A DNA stretch of 12,828 nt, taken from Clostridiales bacterium UBA1740. GTDB lineage: Bacteria; Bacillota; Clostridia; Oscillospirales; CAG-272. The notes below the pieces were generated by a model. The model saw only the letters and a list, made by a program, of their open reading frames with translations, had not been told where the DNA came from and searched no databases. The stretch lies in the NCBI GenBank assembly GCA_002315715.1, contig DCHY01000010.1:1-12828 (forward strand), in the 5' to 3' direction. The translations under genes were made by a program, and so were the position numbers. Position 1 is the stretch's first letter. Every line of letters starts with the position of its first letter. This document shows positions 1 to 6,011 of the stretch, in pieces.

Positions 1-1
1 T

Positions 2-88
2 GACTCCTCGGGTTGGACGCGCGGTCTGATGATGGCATCCGCCATGGGCGTTCTCATGGGAAGAAAACTGATGGAAAACGAAGATTGA
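2..88 (+). CDS. C-terminal end of an unrecognised plus-strand gene (partial)
   Basis: This frame is open from the first complete codon at position 2 to a TGA at 86-88, giving 28 residues that end in GRKLMENED. The other two plus-strand frames are closed early, by TGA at 1-3 and at 27-29. The codons are GC-rich like the large operon and unlike the AT-rich cassette that follows. The stop lies 13 bases before a rho-independent terminator, as expected for a real gene end. The fragment contains a short Met/Ala/Gly-rich hydrophobic stretch and a basic-acidic tail. I do not recognise the family, and too little is present to assign a function. It would be convergent with rsgA if the intervening cassette were absent. 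Confidence 0.55.
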   Translation, partial: DSSGWTRGLMMASAMGVLMGRKLMENED

Positions 89-99
89 TTTTCAGTCAT

Positions 100-141
100 A
101 AAAAACCTGCAAGCCGTTTTGGTTTGCAGGTTTTATTTTTT
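100..141. terminator. Bidirectional rho-independent terminator, copy 1
   Basis: The arms AAACCTGCAA and TTGCAGGTTT pair perfectly. Inner CC/GG pairs and a G-U pair extend the stem around a five-base loop. A T4-A-T6 run follows on the plus strand, and the A6 at 100-105 supplies a T6 run on the minus strand, so it should stop transcription both ways. It serves the left-edge gene from one side and xre from the other. The xre stop codon (133-135) lies inside the T run. Confidence 0.85.
102..134 (+). repeat. 33-bp direct repeat, left copy (terminator hairpin)
   Basis: The sequence is identical to 1733-1765 except for one base in the hairpin loop (T at 118, A at 1749). Both copies have the same orientation, judged by the asymmetric loop, and are offset by 1631 bases. 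Each copy contains a whole terminator. Just upstream both copies also share a CATAAAA string, offset by a three-base indel. Confidence 0.9.
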
Positions 142-360
142 CGTATTTAGCTGTCTTGGTTCGTCGGTTAATCCAATCAAATAATCGGCACTTAGGTTGT
201 AATAGCGAGAAAGGATCACCAAGTCGTCAATTTTCAATTCGGCTCTGCCGTCTTCAATGTGGTTATATCCTTGTTGCGATTTATTTAACAGTTTCCCGAT
301 TTGTGCTTGTGTATAATCTCTATCTTCACGAATGTCTCGAATGCGTGTACGGTAATCCAT
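133..360 (-). CDS. Xre/Cro-CI family transcriptional repressor
   Basis: This is a 75-residue protein that is almost entirely one helix-turn-helix domain. The HTH core is at about residues 16-42 (YTQAQIGKLLNKSQQGYNHIEDGRAEL), matching the Xre/HTH_3 pattern in which a Thr-Gln pair opens the first helix and an E-x-G turn follows the recognition helix. It ends with the typical family segment LSADYLIGLTD. No oligomerisation or protease-cleavage domain is present, so it resembles a compact phage-type or cassette-type repressor. The ATG at 360 has a good GGAGG site (367-372 on the minus strand). The stop TAA at 133-135 sits in the terminator T run. It is divergent from the membrane protein gene, and two palindromes between them fit binding of a dimeric repressor. 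Autoregulation is likely but inferred. Confidence 0.9.
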   Translation of the reverse strand: MDYRTRIRDIREDRDYTQAQIGKLLNKSQQGYNHIEDGRAELKIDDLVILSRYYNLSADYLIGLTDEPRQLNTKK

Positions 361-366
361 AACAGT

Positions 367-372
367 TCCTCC
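367..372 (-). promoter_or_regulatory. Ribosome binding site of xre
   Basis: On the minus strand the bases read GGAGGA, six bases before the ATG at 360. This supports the chosen start and shows the gene is meant to be well translated. Confidence 0.75.
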
Positions 373-378
373 GGTATC

Positions 379-411
379 ATTTTACAATACTCAGACTATG
401 AGTATTGACAA
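379..411 (-). promoter_or_regulatory. Probable xre promoter (elements uncertain)
   Basis: Minus-strand TTGTCA (406-411) is a fair -35. The candidate -10 boxes are TATTGT (384-389, 16-base spacer) or TAAAAT (379-384, a better box but with a 21-base spacer). Operator 1 (386-406) covers the space between them, so Xre binding would be expected to control its own gene. The exact -10 cannot be decided by eye. Confidence 0.4.
386..406. promoter_or_regulatory. Palindromic operator 1
   Basis: Perfect 8-base inverted arms AATACTCA and TGAGTATT are separated by a 5-base spacer (GACTA). Its last two bases are the first two of the membrane-gene -35 box. It shares both arms and spacer length with operator 2, centred 25 bp away. 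It is very likely a binding site for the adjacent Xre dimer. Confidence 0.85.
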
Positions 412-433
412 ATACTCAAACATTGAGTATTAT
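405..433 (+). promoter_or_regulatory. Sigma-A type promoter of the membrane protein gene
   Basis: A consensus TTGACA -35 (405-410) is followed by a 17-base spacer and a TATTAT -10 (428-433). Operator 2 fills the spacer and extends into the -10, and operator 1 touches the -35. The layout predicts a strong promoter that is tightly shut while the repressor is bound. Confidence 0.8.
411..431. promoter_or_regulatory. Palindromic operator 2
   Basis: The 8-base inverted arms are identical to those of operator 1 (AATACTCA and TGAGTATT) around a different 5-base spacer (AACAT). The conserved arms with a free spacer indicate sequence-specific binding to the arms rather than chance. It starts directly after the -35 box and overlaps the -10, so a bound repressor would occlude RNA polymerase. 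Confidence 0.85.
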
Positions 434-449
434 TATAGTATTCATACTT

Positions 450-458
450 AAAGGAGGT
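450..458 (+). promoter_or_regulatory. Strong ribosome binding site of the membrane protein gene
   Basis: The bases AAAGGAGGT are near-complete complement to the 16S rRNA 3' end, with six bases between GGAGG and the ATG at 464. A repressed promoter plus a very strong ribosome site suggests a product needed rapidly upon derepression. Confidence 0.85.
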
Positions 459-463
459 TATAT

Positions 464-1729
464 ATGAACACTGTCATTTCCGGAGACTACAAAAATGCTT
501 CAGTCGGGGCTGACATTATGGGCGAAGTATTCATCCTATTCGGTTTCAAAAAAATTCCTTTGAATTGCGGCACCGTGTTAAGATACGAAGTGGTATCGGA
601 ACAAGAAAGAACGAGTGCAACCAGCGCCGTCAAGAAAGCTGCTGTCGGCACATTGTTGCTTGGCGGAATCGGAATAGCGGCTGCTCTCGGGGCAAAGAAA
701 AAAGGGACTCATCTTGTTGCCGTCTATTTTGCCGACGGAAAAGAAAGTTTGTTGCAATTAAATGACAAAGTGTACCAAGCTTTTTTGAGAGCACAGTTTA
801 ATCATTCTCCACAACCTCATACTCCAAGTCTCGAGGATAAAAATCAAGAACCTAAGAAAAAAAAGAAAACAGGTCTTGTTGTGTTCTTTTTCATCGTTGC
901 AGCTATCATTGGAATTATCATCGGAGTGAACAACTCCGACAGCGAACCCAATGAAGATAAGCAAGAGAATACTGCCTACCTCAATGTCAATCAATTTGCC
1001 GGCATCTCGGAAAATGAATTGGTTGATTTGTTCGGAGAACCTAAGTCAAAAGGCGAACTGACTACACTATGTCTTTTCAATATTCCATGCACGTACTATG
1101 ATTATGATAATTTGGAAAAATTAGGAGAAACGTCCTTCTATTTTGTAAATAATAAATTGGTTAAGTTTACTGCGTACTCGACTTTTCCATATAATTCAAA
1201 AAGCAAAAATGCCAATTTGGAAAATTTCGGAATTGAAGTGGGAGATAATTGCAGTAAAACTGCAGATACAAATTATGCTTTACGATATTCTTTTCCAAGT
1301 GAAACCGTCGAAGACTTTTGGATGAGCGGAATTAGCAACGATCAATTTGACTGTTTGACTGTTACTTTTGAAGACAAATATTATGAGGAATGGTATTTGC
1401 CCACAAATATCACGGAAGAAAGCAATTACGAGTACATTACAAAAGAAAATGTAAAGTCGCTGTTGCTTTCTCCTTCTTCGTCAACATTTCCGATTATTAC
1501 AAATTGGACTTTTGGAAAAAACGACTATTATTATGCCGTTGCGTCTTCGGTAACTGCTCCGAATGGATTCGGCGTGAATCTTACCAAAGAGTTTTTATAT
1601 ATCTATGCAAAAGACACAAACACTGTAATTTATGCAATATTTGATGGCGAAATTGTGCTCAATAACGGATATGTGAAAACAGAAAAACTAATGCGCGATG
1701 CGCTCGGATTAGTAGATCCGGAAACATAA
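464..1729 (+). CDS. Modular membrane-anchored protein of unknown function, Xre-controlled
   Basis: 421 residues. Residues 1-110 form a probably cytosolic domain containing a glycine-rich hydrophobic run (about 57-77, AAVGTLLLGGIGIAAALG). It is reminiscent of small PH-like membrane-associated domains, but I cannot assign it. A lysine block (131-135) precedes one clear membrane helix (136-155). The positive charge before it predicts N-terminus inside, C-terminus outside. After an acidic linker, residues 171-235 (NQFAGISENELVDLFGEP) resemble the BamE/SmpA-like fold seen in Gram-positive surface proteins. Residues 324-400 (ENVKSLLLSPSSSTFP...) resemble a domain found beside such modules in phage and Bacillota proteins. 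Four cysteines (203, 209, 263, 297) lie in the predicted outside part. The gene is AT-rich, has its own repressed promoter, and its stop is three bases before repeat copy 2. A sensor, envelope-stress or phage-exclusion role is possible; none is shown. Confidence 0.85.
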   Translation: MNTVISGDYKNASVGADIMGEVFILFGFKKIPLNCGTVLRYEVVSEQERTSATSAVKKAAVGTLLLGGIGIAAALGAKKKGTHLVAVYFADGKESLLQLNDKVYQAFLRAQFNHSPQPHTPSLEDKNQEPKKKKKTGLVVFFFIVAAIIGIIIGVNNSDSEPNEDKQENTAYLNVNQFAGISENELVDLFGEPKSKGELTTLCLFNIPCTYYDYDNLEKLGETSFYFVNNKLVKFTAYSTFPYNSKSKNANLENFGIEVGDNCSKTADTNYALRYSFPSETVEDFWMSGISNDQFDCLTVTFEDKYYEEWYLPTNITEESNYEYITKENVKSLLLSPSSSTFPIITNWTFGKNDYYYAVASSVTAPNGFGVNLTKEFLYIYAKDTNTVIYAIFDGEIVLNNGYVKTEKLMRDALGLVDPET

Positions 1730-1732
1730 AAG

Positions 1733-1765
1733 AAAACCTGCAAGCCGTATTGGTTTGCAGGTTTT
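1733..1765 (+). repeat. 33-bp direct repeat, right copy (terminator hairpin)
   Basis: This is the partner of 102-134, with 32 of 33 positions identical. The one difference is a loop base, which leaves the stem untouched. The match ends at 1765, where A at 135 faces T at 1766. Confidence 0.9.
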
Positions 1766-1768
1766 TTT
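1733..1768. terminator. Bidirectional rho-independent terminator, copy 2
   Basis: Arms AAACCTGCAA (1734-1743) and TTGCAGGTTT (1755-1764) pair, with inner CC/GG pairs around loop GTATT. A T7 run (1762-1768) follows on the plus strand for the membrane gene. On the minus strand the tail reads TTTTCTTTT, so it also ends the twelve-gene operon. The rsgA stop (1767-1769) overlaps the T run. Confidence 0.88.
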
Positions 1769-2702
1769 AATAGTTATTTTTATTTTTAAGCGTTTTATAG
1801 AGCGAGCGGTAGGAGGATAGGCGCGAGGGGGAAAGGGTGCCGTCTGCCTCGGCTTTGGCGACTGCGCACTCGGCGGCGCCTTCGCCGACGTGGGCGCAGT
1901 CCACATAGCGGCATTTGCCGCGGTAACGGGCAATGTCGGGAAACGTGTCGAGAAGGTCGTCAAGGGCGAAGAAGTCAAAATGCTCGAAATCGAGCAGTGA
2001 AAAGCCGGGGGTATCGGCGAGAAAGCCGGTCGCGGCACTTCCCTTTTCACACTCGAAAAGTTCGACCGTGCGCGTCGTATGTTTGCCGCGCTCGATGCGC
2101 GCGGAGATGTTGCCGGTGGCAAGGGACAACCCCGGGAAAACGGCGTTGAGCAAGGTGGATTTTCCGACGCCGGAAGCGCCGGCGAAAGCCGCGGTTTTAC
2201 CGTTTGACAAATGCTCTTCAATAAAGGCTTTGAGGGCGTTGACACCCTCGTTTTCTCCCTTTTTCGCGCAGGTGACAAAGACGCGGAAGCCTGCCTTTTC
2301 GTATATTTGACGGTAGGTGTCGGTCAAGGTTTCGGAAAGATCGGTTTTCGTCAAGACGACGACGGGGGTGATTTTGTTATACACGGCAATGGAAAGAAGC
2401 TTGTCCACCGTCTCGAGTGCCGGTTCGGGTTTTTCAACGGCAAAGACGGCAAAAAGCATATCGAGATTCGCCATGGGGGGACGAATGAGGGCGTTTTGAC
2501 GGGGGGCAATCGCCGAAATGACGATATCGTCGGGAACGGCATCGTCGCCGATGACGGTGACGTTATCGCCGATCAGAACCTTGCCCGCGTCCTGTTTTAA
2601 GACGCCTTTAGCGCGGACGAGCAAGCGCTCGTTTTCGTCTATGCGGACCTCGTAGAGACCGCCGACGCCGCGTACCACTTTTCCGTTTTTCTGAAACTTC
2701 AA
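1767..2702 (-). CDS. rsgA: Ribosome small subunit-dependent GTPase RsgA
   Basis: A circularly permuted GTPase that checks and releases late 30S ribosome particles. It has 311 residues, a normal length. The order is OB-fold (about 1-70), G4 TKTD (118-121), G1 GASGVGKST (175-183), a T-T pair of the switch (209-210), G3 DTPG (230-233), then a C-terminal zinc knuckle with C264, C269, H271 and C279. The permuted G4-G1-G3 order is diagnostic. The His-to-last-Cys spacing is about two residues longer than the common EPGC form. The start is TTG at 2702, because the in-frame TAA of rlmN lies just two codons upstream and no ATG occurs before residue 77; the N-terminus aligns well with the family. A weak AGAGAG precedes it. 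It is the last gene of the operon, three bases after rlmN. Confidence 0.95.
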   Translation of the reverse strand: MKFQKNGKVVRGVGGLYEVRIDENERLLVRAKGVLKQDAGKVLIGDNVTVIGDDAVPDDIVISAIAPRQNALIRPPMANLDMLFAVFAVEKPEPALETVDKLLSIAVYNKITPVVVLTKTDLSETLTDTYRQIYEKAGFRVFVTCAKKGENEGVNALKAFIEEHLSNGKTAAFAGASGVGKSTLLNAVFPGLSLATGNISARIERGKHTTRTVELFECEKGSAATGFLADTPGFSLLDFEHFDFFALDDLLDTFPDIARYRGKCRYVDCAHVGEGAAECAVAKAEADGTLSPSRLSSYRSLYKTLKNKNNY

Positions 2703-2705
2703 ATT

Positions 2706-3761
2706 TTAACTCTCTTTCGTATCAGTCGATTGGGCATTGCGGCGAAGCTGGCCGCAGGCGGCGTTGACGTCACTGCCGAGACGCCGTCTGACGGTAGCCA
2801 CCACGCCGGATTTGTTGAGGACGTCGGCAAATTTCTCGGCTTCCTCGAGGGTGCCTTCTTTCATACCCGTTTCCTTCACTTCGTTGACGCGGATGAGGTT
2901 GACGTGAAGGGGGGCACCGGTGCCGGCGAAGGCTTTTTTCAAGAGAGACGCCAATGCCTTGGCATCGGCTTCTTTGTCATTTTTGCCGGCAATCAAGGTG
3001 TATTCAAAAGACAGACGTCTGCCCGTCGTTTTGTAGTAGGTGACGCAGGCGTCAAGGAGGCTTTGGATATTCCATTTGCGGTTGACGGGCATAATGGCGC
3101 TGCGCGCTTCGTCCGTCGTCGCGTGGAGGGAAATTGAAAGGGTAATCGGATACTCCTCTTTCGCCAAATCGAGGATGCGCGGCACGATGCCGGATGTGGA
3201 GAGCGAGATATGGCGATAGCCGATATTGAGTCCGTCCGCGTCGCCGACGAGCCGGAGAAATTTAATCACGTTATCGTAGTTGTCAAGCGGTTCGCCGATG
3301 CCCATCATCACGACGTTGTCGATGCGTTCGCCGTCATCGCGCTGTGCCGCGATAATCTGTCCGAGCAGTTCCGAGGGCAAAAGGTTTCGCACTTTTCCGC
3401 CGATGGTGGAGGCGCAGAATTTGCATCCCATGGGGCAACCGACCTCGGTGGAAATGCAAATGGTGTTGCCGTGGTGATAGCGCATGAGGACGCTTTCGAC
3501 GCACTCGCCGTCGTAAAGGCGGAAGAGATATTTGACGGTTCCGTCCTGTGCCGAGATGAGTTTTCTTTCGATTTTCGGGAGGGTGTCGGTGACCGTTTCG
3601 GATAGTTTTTGTCTTAGGCTCTTGGAAAGATTCGTCATTTCGTCGAGGGGCGTGCCGGTCTTTTGCCAGAGATAATACTGCTTGGCGCGGAATTTCGGCT
3701 CGCCGATTTCGCTGAAAAACGCCTCAAGTTCCGAGAGATTCATCGAAAGGGTATCCATCAT
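2706..3761 (-). CDS. rlmN: Dual-specificity 23S rRNA/tRNA adenine-C2 methyltransferase RlmN
   Basis: A radical-SAM enzyme that methylates C2 of A2503 in 23S rRNA and A37 of some tRNAs. It has 351 residues, close to the usual length. The iron-sulfur cluster motif CPMGCKFC gives C109, C113 and C116. C102 and C336 (in DVNAACGQL) match the two other essential cysteines, including the one that carries the protein-bound methylene. GIGEPLDNYDN (154-164) is the family SAM-binding GEP region. The ATG at 3761 shares the sequence ATGA with the rsmB stop (4-base overlap), which argues for coupled translation. A second Met directly follows, so the true start could be one codon later. It reads in the same frame as rsgA, separated only by TAA and one codon. 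All catalytic residues are present. Confidence 0.97.
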   Translation of the reverse strand: MMDTLSMNLSELEAFFSEIGEPKFRAKQYYLWQKTGTPLDEMTNLSKSLRQKLSETVTDTLPKIERKLISAQDGTVKYLFRLYDGECVESVLMRYHHGNTICISTEVGCPMGCKFCASTIGGKVRNLLPSELLGQIIAAQRDDGERIDNVVMMGIGEPLDNYDNVIKFLRLVGDADGLNIGYRHISLSTSGIVPRILDLAKEEYPITLSISLHATTDEARSAIMPVNRKWNIQSLLDACVTYYKTTGRRLSFEYTLIAGKNDKEADAKALASLLKKAFAGTGAPLHVNLIRVNEVKETGMKEGTLEEAEKFADVLNKSGVVATVRRRLGSDVNAACGQLRRNAQSTDTKES

Positions 3762-5074
3762 AAATCAGCCTGCTTTTTTCGTAATTTGGCAATGTAAAAA
3801 CCGTCGGTACCGTGAATGTGCGGAAAGAAGGTAAAGTCGCCGCGCGCGGCAACGATGTCGCCGACGGTGAACGGCTCGGGAGAAAAGTCGGGATGCTCAC
3901 GCAAAAAGGCATCGACGACCTCCTCGTTCTCTTTGGGGTTGACGGTACAGGTGGAATACAAAAGGAGCCCGCCGTCCTTGACGTAGGCGGCACTGCCCGA
4001 CAAAATCGAAAGACCGAGTTTCGGCAATTCTTCGGTGCGCGAAAAGTCCGCGTAACGCAAATCGGGCTTTTTCCAAAGCACGCCGAGGCCGGAACAAGGC
4101 ACGTCGCAAATGACTCTGTCGGCTTTGCCGATGAGGTCCTCCTTCGGGGCGGTAGCGTCGTGCTCCGCCACGCGGATAAAAGAAATGCCGAGGCGTTTGG
4201 CGCCGTCGCGAATCAAAGAGAGTTTGCTTTCGTGCAAATCCATGGCGAAGACTGTGCCCGTTTTCATGCGGATGGCGGCGTCAAAGCTCTTGCCGCCGGG
4301 GGCGGAACAAACGTCGATGATCGTCTCACCGCTGTGGGCGTCAAGGACCATACCTTCGATTTGGCTCGCTTCGTCCTGGACGAAGAAAAGGCCGTCGGAA
4401 AAGCCCGGCAGTTGCGTCGGGGGAATATGGGAAAACACGCGGACGCCGACGTCGGAATACTGCGTTATTCCGGCTTCTATGCCTTCTCTTTTCAGCATGG
4501 AAAGATAGGCGTCTTTGTCGATTTTCATGGTGTTGATGCGCAGGGTTAAGGGCGGTTGCTCCGAGAATTTTTCGAGGAGTTTTTCGGTATCCTCATCGCC
4601 CAAAATTTCCGAAAACAGTTTGACGGTTGATAAGGGCATCGAGTACTTGACCGATAGATAGCGCTTGACGTTTTTCTCTTTCGGCGGCAGCGGCAAAGAA
4701 TCCTTTTCTTTGACGGCACGGCGCAAAACGCCGTTGACGAAGGCGCGCTCGCCGTCGTTGCCGGCAAGTTTTACCGTCTCGTTGACGGCGGCAAAATCCG
4801 GGATACGGTCAAAATACAGTATCTGACAAAGACCGAGCCGCAAAATATCGAGGGCACGGCCCGAAATATCCGAAAGCGCGCGTCCCGACAGGTAACCGAT
4901 TTCGTAATCGAGGGTGATTTTATGCTCGACCGTCGCATACAGAAGCGACGTGAGAAAAGCGCGGTTTTCGGGGGAGAGTCCGTCCGTCAAATGCGAATTG
5001 AGGGAAAGGTTGATATAGGTATCGCCGCTCTCGTAAGCGCCGAGAAGTTTGAGTGCGATTTCACGGACTTGCAT
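3758..5074 (-). CDS. rsmB: 16S rRNA cytosine-967 C5-methyltransferase RsmB
   Basis: Methylates C5 of C967 in 16S rRNA using S-adenosylmethionine. It has 438 residues, near the E. coli protein in length. Residues 1-130 form the NusB-like RNA-binding domain (starting REIALKLLGAYESG) that separates RsmB from other RsmF/NSUN relatives. The Rossmann methyltransferase follows with SAM motif DVCSAPGGKS (254-263), DVPCSGLG with C327, and YSTCT with C376. The two cysteines are the nucleophile and product-release pair of this family. The ATG overlaps the fmt stop by one base (TAATG). No good ribosome site is directly upstream (AAAGGTGAT lies about 12-14 bases away), so re-initiation after fmt is likely. 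It ends with an ATGA overlap into rlmN. The fmt-rsmB-rlmN order is conserved in Bacillota. Confidence 0.96.
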   Translation of the reverse strand: MQVREIALKLLGAYESGDTYINLSLNSHLTDGLSPENRAFLTSLLYATVEHKITLDYEIGYLSGRALSDISGRALDILRLGLCQILYFDRIPDFAAVNETVKLAGNDGERAFVNGVLRRAVKEKDSLPLPPKEKNVKRYLSVKYSMPLSTVKLFSEILGDEDTEKLLEKFSEQPPLTLRINTMKIDKDAYLSMLKREGIEAGITQYSDVGVRVFSHIPPTQLPGFSDGLFFVQDEASQIEGMVLDAHSGETIIDVCSAPGGKSFDAAIRMKTGTVFAMDLHESKLSLIRDGAKRLGISFIRVAEHDATAPKEDLIGKADRVICDVPCSGLGVLWKKPDLRYADFSRTEELPKLGLSILSGSAAYVKDGGLLLYSTCTVNPKENEEVVDAFLREHPDFSPEPFTVGDIVAARGDFTFFPHIHGTDGFYIAKLRKKQADL

Positions 5075-6009
5075 TAGGAAAGCACATCACCTTTCGCCAT
5101 TTTTCTGCCGCGGAGAAAATCGCCCGCGGTCATTTTGCCTTTTCCCTCGGGGATAATTTGGGTCACGAGGAGTGCCCCTTCACCGCAGGCGACGGTGAAA
5201 GAACCTTCCCCTTTGTCATCGGTGGCGATGATTTCGCCTGGATTGCCTTTGCCGGACGTAGGTTTGGCTTTGAGAATTTTCAAGGCGGCGCCGTTCAAAA
5301 AGGCGTACGCCATGGGAATCGGGGTGATGCCGCGGATAAAGGCGTCAAGCGCTTTTGCCGAACGGGAAAAGTCGATATGGCAATCGGCTTTTTCAATCTT
5401 GTCGGCGTAGGTCGCGCCCTCGCTCTTCTGTTTGGTGCGCGGCAGAGTATCGCCGTTTTGAAGGCGCAAAGCGGCGTTTGCCAAGAGTTTGCCGCCGATT
5501 TCGGCGGACTTATCGTGGACGGTCTCGAAGTTGTCTTCGGGACCTATCGGAAACTTTTCGCATTCGATGATATCACCGGTGTCGAGTCCCTCGTCCATAT
5601 ACATGAGGGTGACGCCCGTTTCGCTCTCGCCGTTCATGATGGCACGTTGCATCGGGGCGGCGCCTCGGTATTTCGGAAGCAAGGATACGTGCAAATTGAT
5701 ACAGCCGTATTTCGGGTAGTCAAGCACGTTTTTCGGCAGGATTTTGCCGAATGCCACGACGAGAATCAAGTCGGGGTTTATCTCTTCCAACAAAGCGGCA
5801 AAAGCCTCGTCACGGAGCGTTTTCGGCTGATAGACGGGAATGCCGTTTGCGGCGGCAAGGACTTTCACGGGGGGCGGGGTCAAAATCATTTTTCTGCCCT
5901 GCGGTTTGTCGATTCGCGTCACGACGCCGCAAACGTCAAGTCCCGCATCCAAAAGCGAAGAAAGGCAGGTCGCCGCAATCTCGGGCGTGCCCATAAAAAG
6001 AATTCTCAT
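5074..6009 (-). CDS. fmt: Methionyl-tRNA formyltransferase
   Basis: Adds a formyl group from 10-formyltetrahydrofolate to initiator Met-tRNA. It has 311 residues from the ATG at 6009, a normal length. The N-terminal formyltransferase domain opens MRILFMGTPE and has the catalytic set N105, H107 and D143 inside INLHVSLLPKYRGAAP and DEGLDTGD, matching N106/H108/D144 of E. coli. The C-terminal OB-like domain spans about 205-305. A TTG two codons upstream (6015) would overlap def, but the GAGG at 6017-6020 is 7 bases from the ATG and too close to the TTG, and family members start at this Met. The def stop lies two bases upstream, so deformylase and formyltransferase are made together, as is usual. 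Confidence 0.97.
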   Translation of the reverse strand: MRILFMGTPEIAATCLSSLLDAGLDVCGVVTRIDKPQGRKMILTPPPVKVLAAANGIPVYQPKTLRDEAFAALLEEINPDLILVVAFGKILPKNVLDYPKYGCINLHVSLLPKYRGAAPMQRAIMNGESETGVTLMYMDEGLDTGDIIECEKFPIGPEDNFETVHDKSAEIGGKLLANAALRLQNGDTLPRTKQKSEGATYADKIEKADCHIDFSRSAKALDAFIRGITPIPMAYAFLNGAALKILKAKPTSGKGNPGEIIATDDKGEGSFTVACGEGALLVTQIIPEGKGKMTAGDFLRGRKMAKGDVLS

Positions 6010-6011
6010 TT

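Larger units (their letters stand above)
102..1765. mobile_element. Candidate inserted cassette: Xre repressor plus membrane protein between duplicated terminators
   Basis: Two divergent genes with a shared operator region are enclosed by 33-bp direct repeats that are bidirectional terminators. Base composition inside is much more AT-rich than in the operon to the right. Recombination between the repeats would remove exactly 1631 bases and leave the left-edge gene and rsgA meeting at one terminator, the simplest ancestral arrangement. No integrase, transposase or target-site duplication beyond the repeats is seen, so the cassette would need help from elsewhere or homologous recombination. The alternative is a native accessory locus whose terminator happens to belong to a repeated terminator family in this genome. 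That it is inserted is an inference; the repeats are observed directly. Confidence 0.45.

Noticed and set aside
133..1729. A toxin-antitoxin module made of xre and its neighbour.
   Set aside because: The genes are divergent rather than co-transcribed, and the 421-residue partner with a membrane helix does not resemble a HigB, HipA or ImmA-type toxin or protease.
102..1765. An insertion sequence or prophage remnant with recombinase.
   Set aside because: No transposase or integrase is encoded, and the end repeats are direct and are terminators rather than inverted IS ends. Only a non-autonomous cassette can be proposed.
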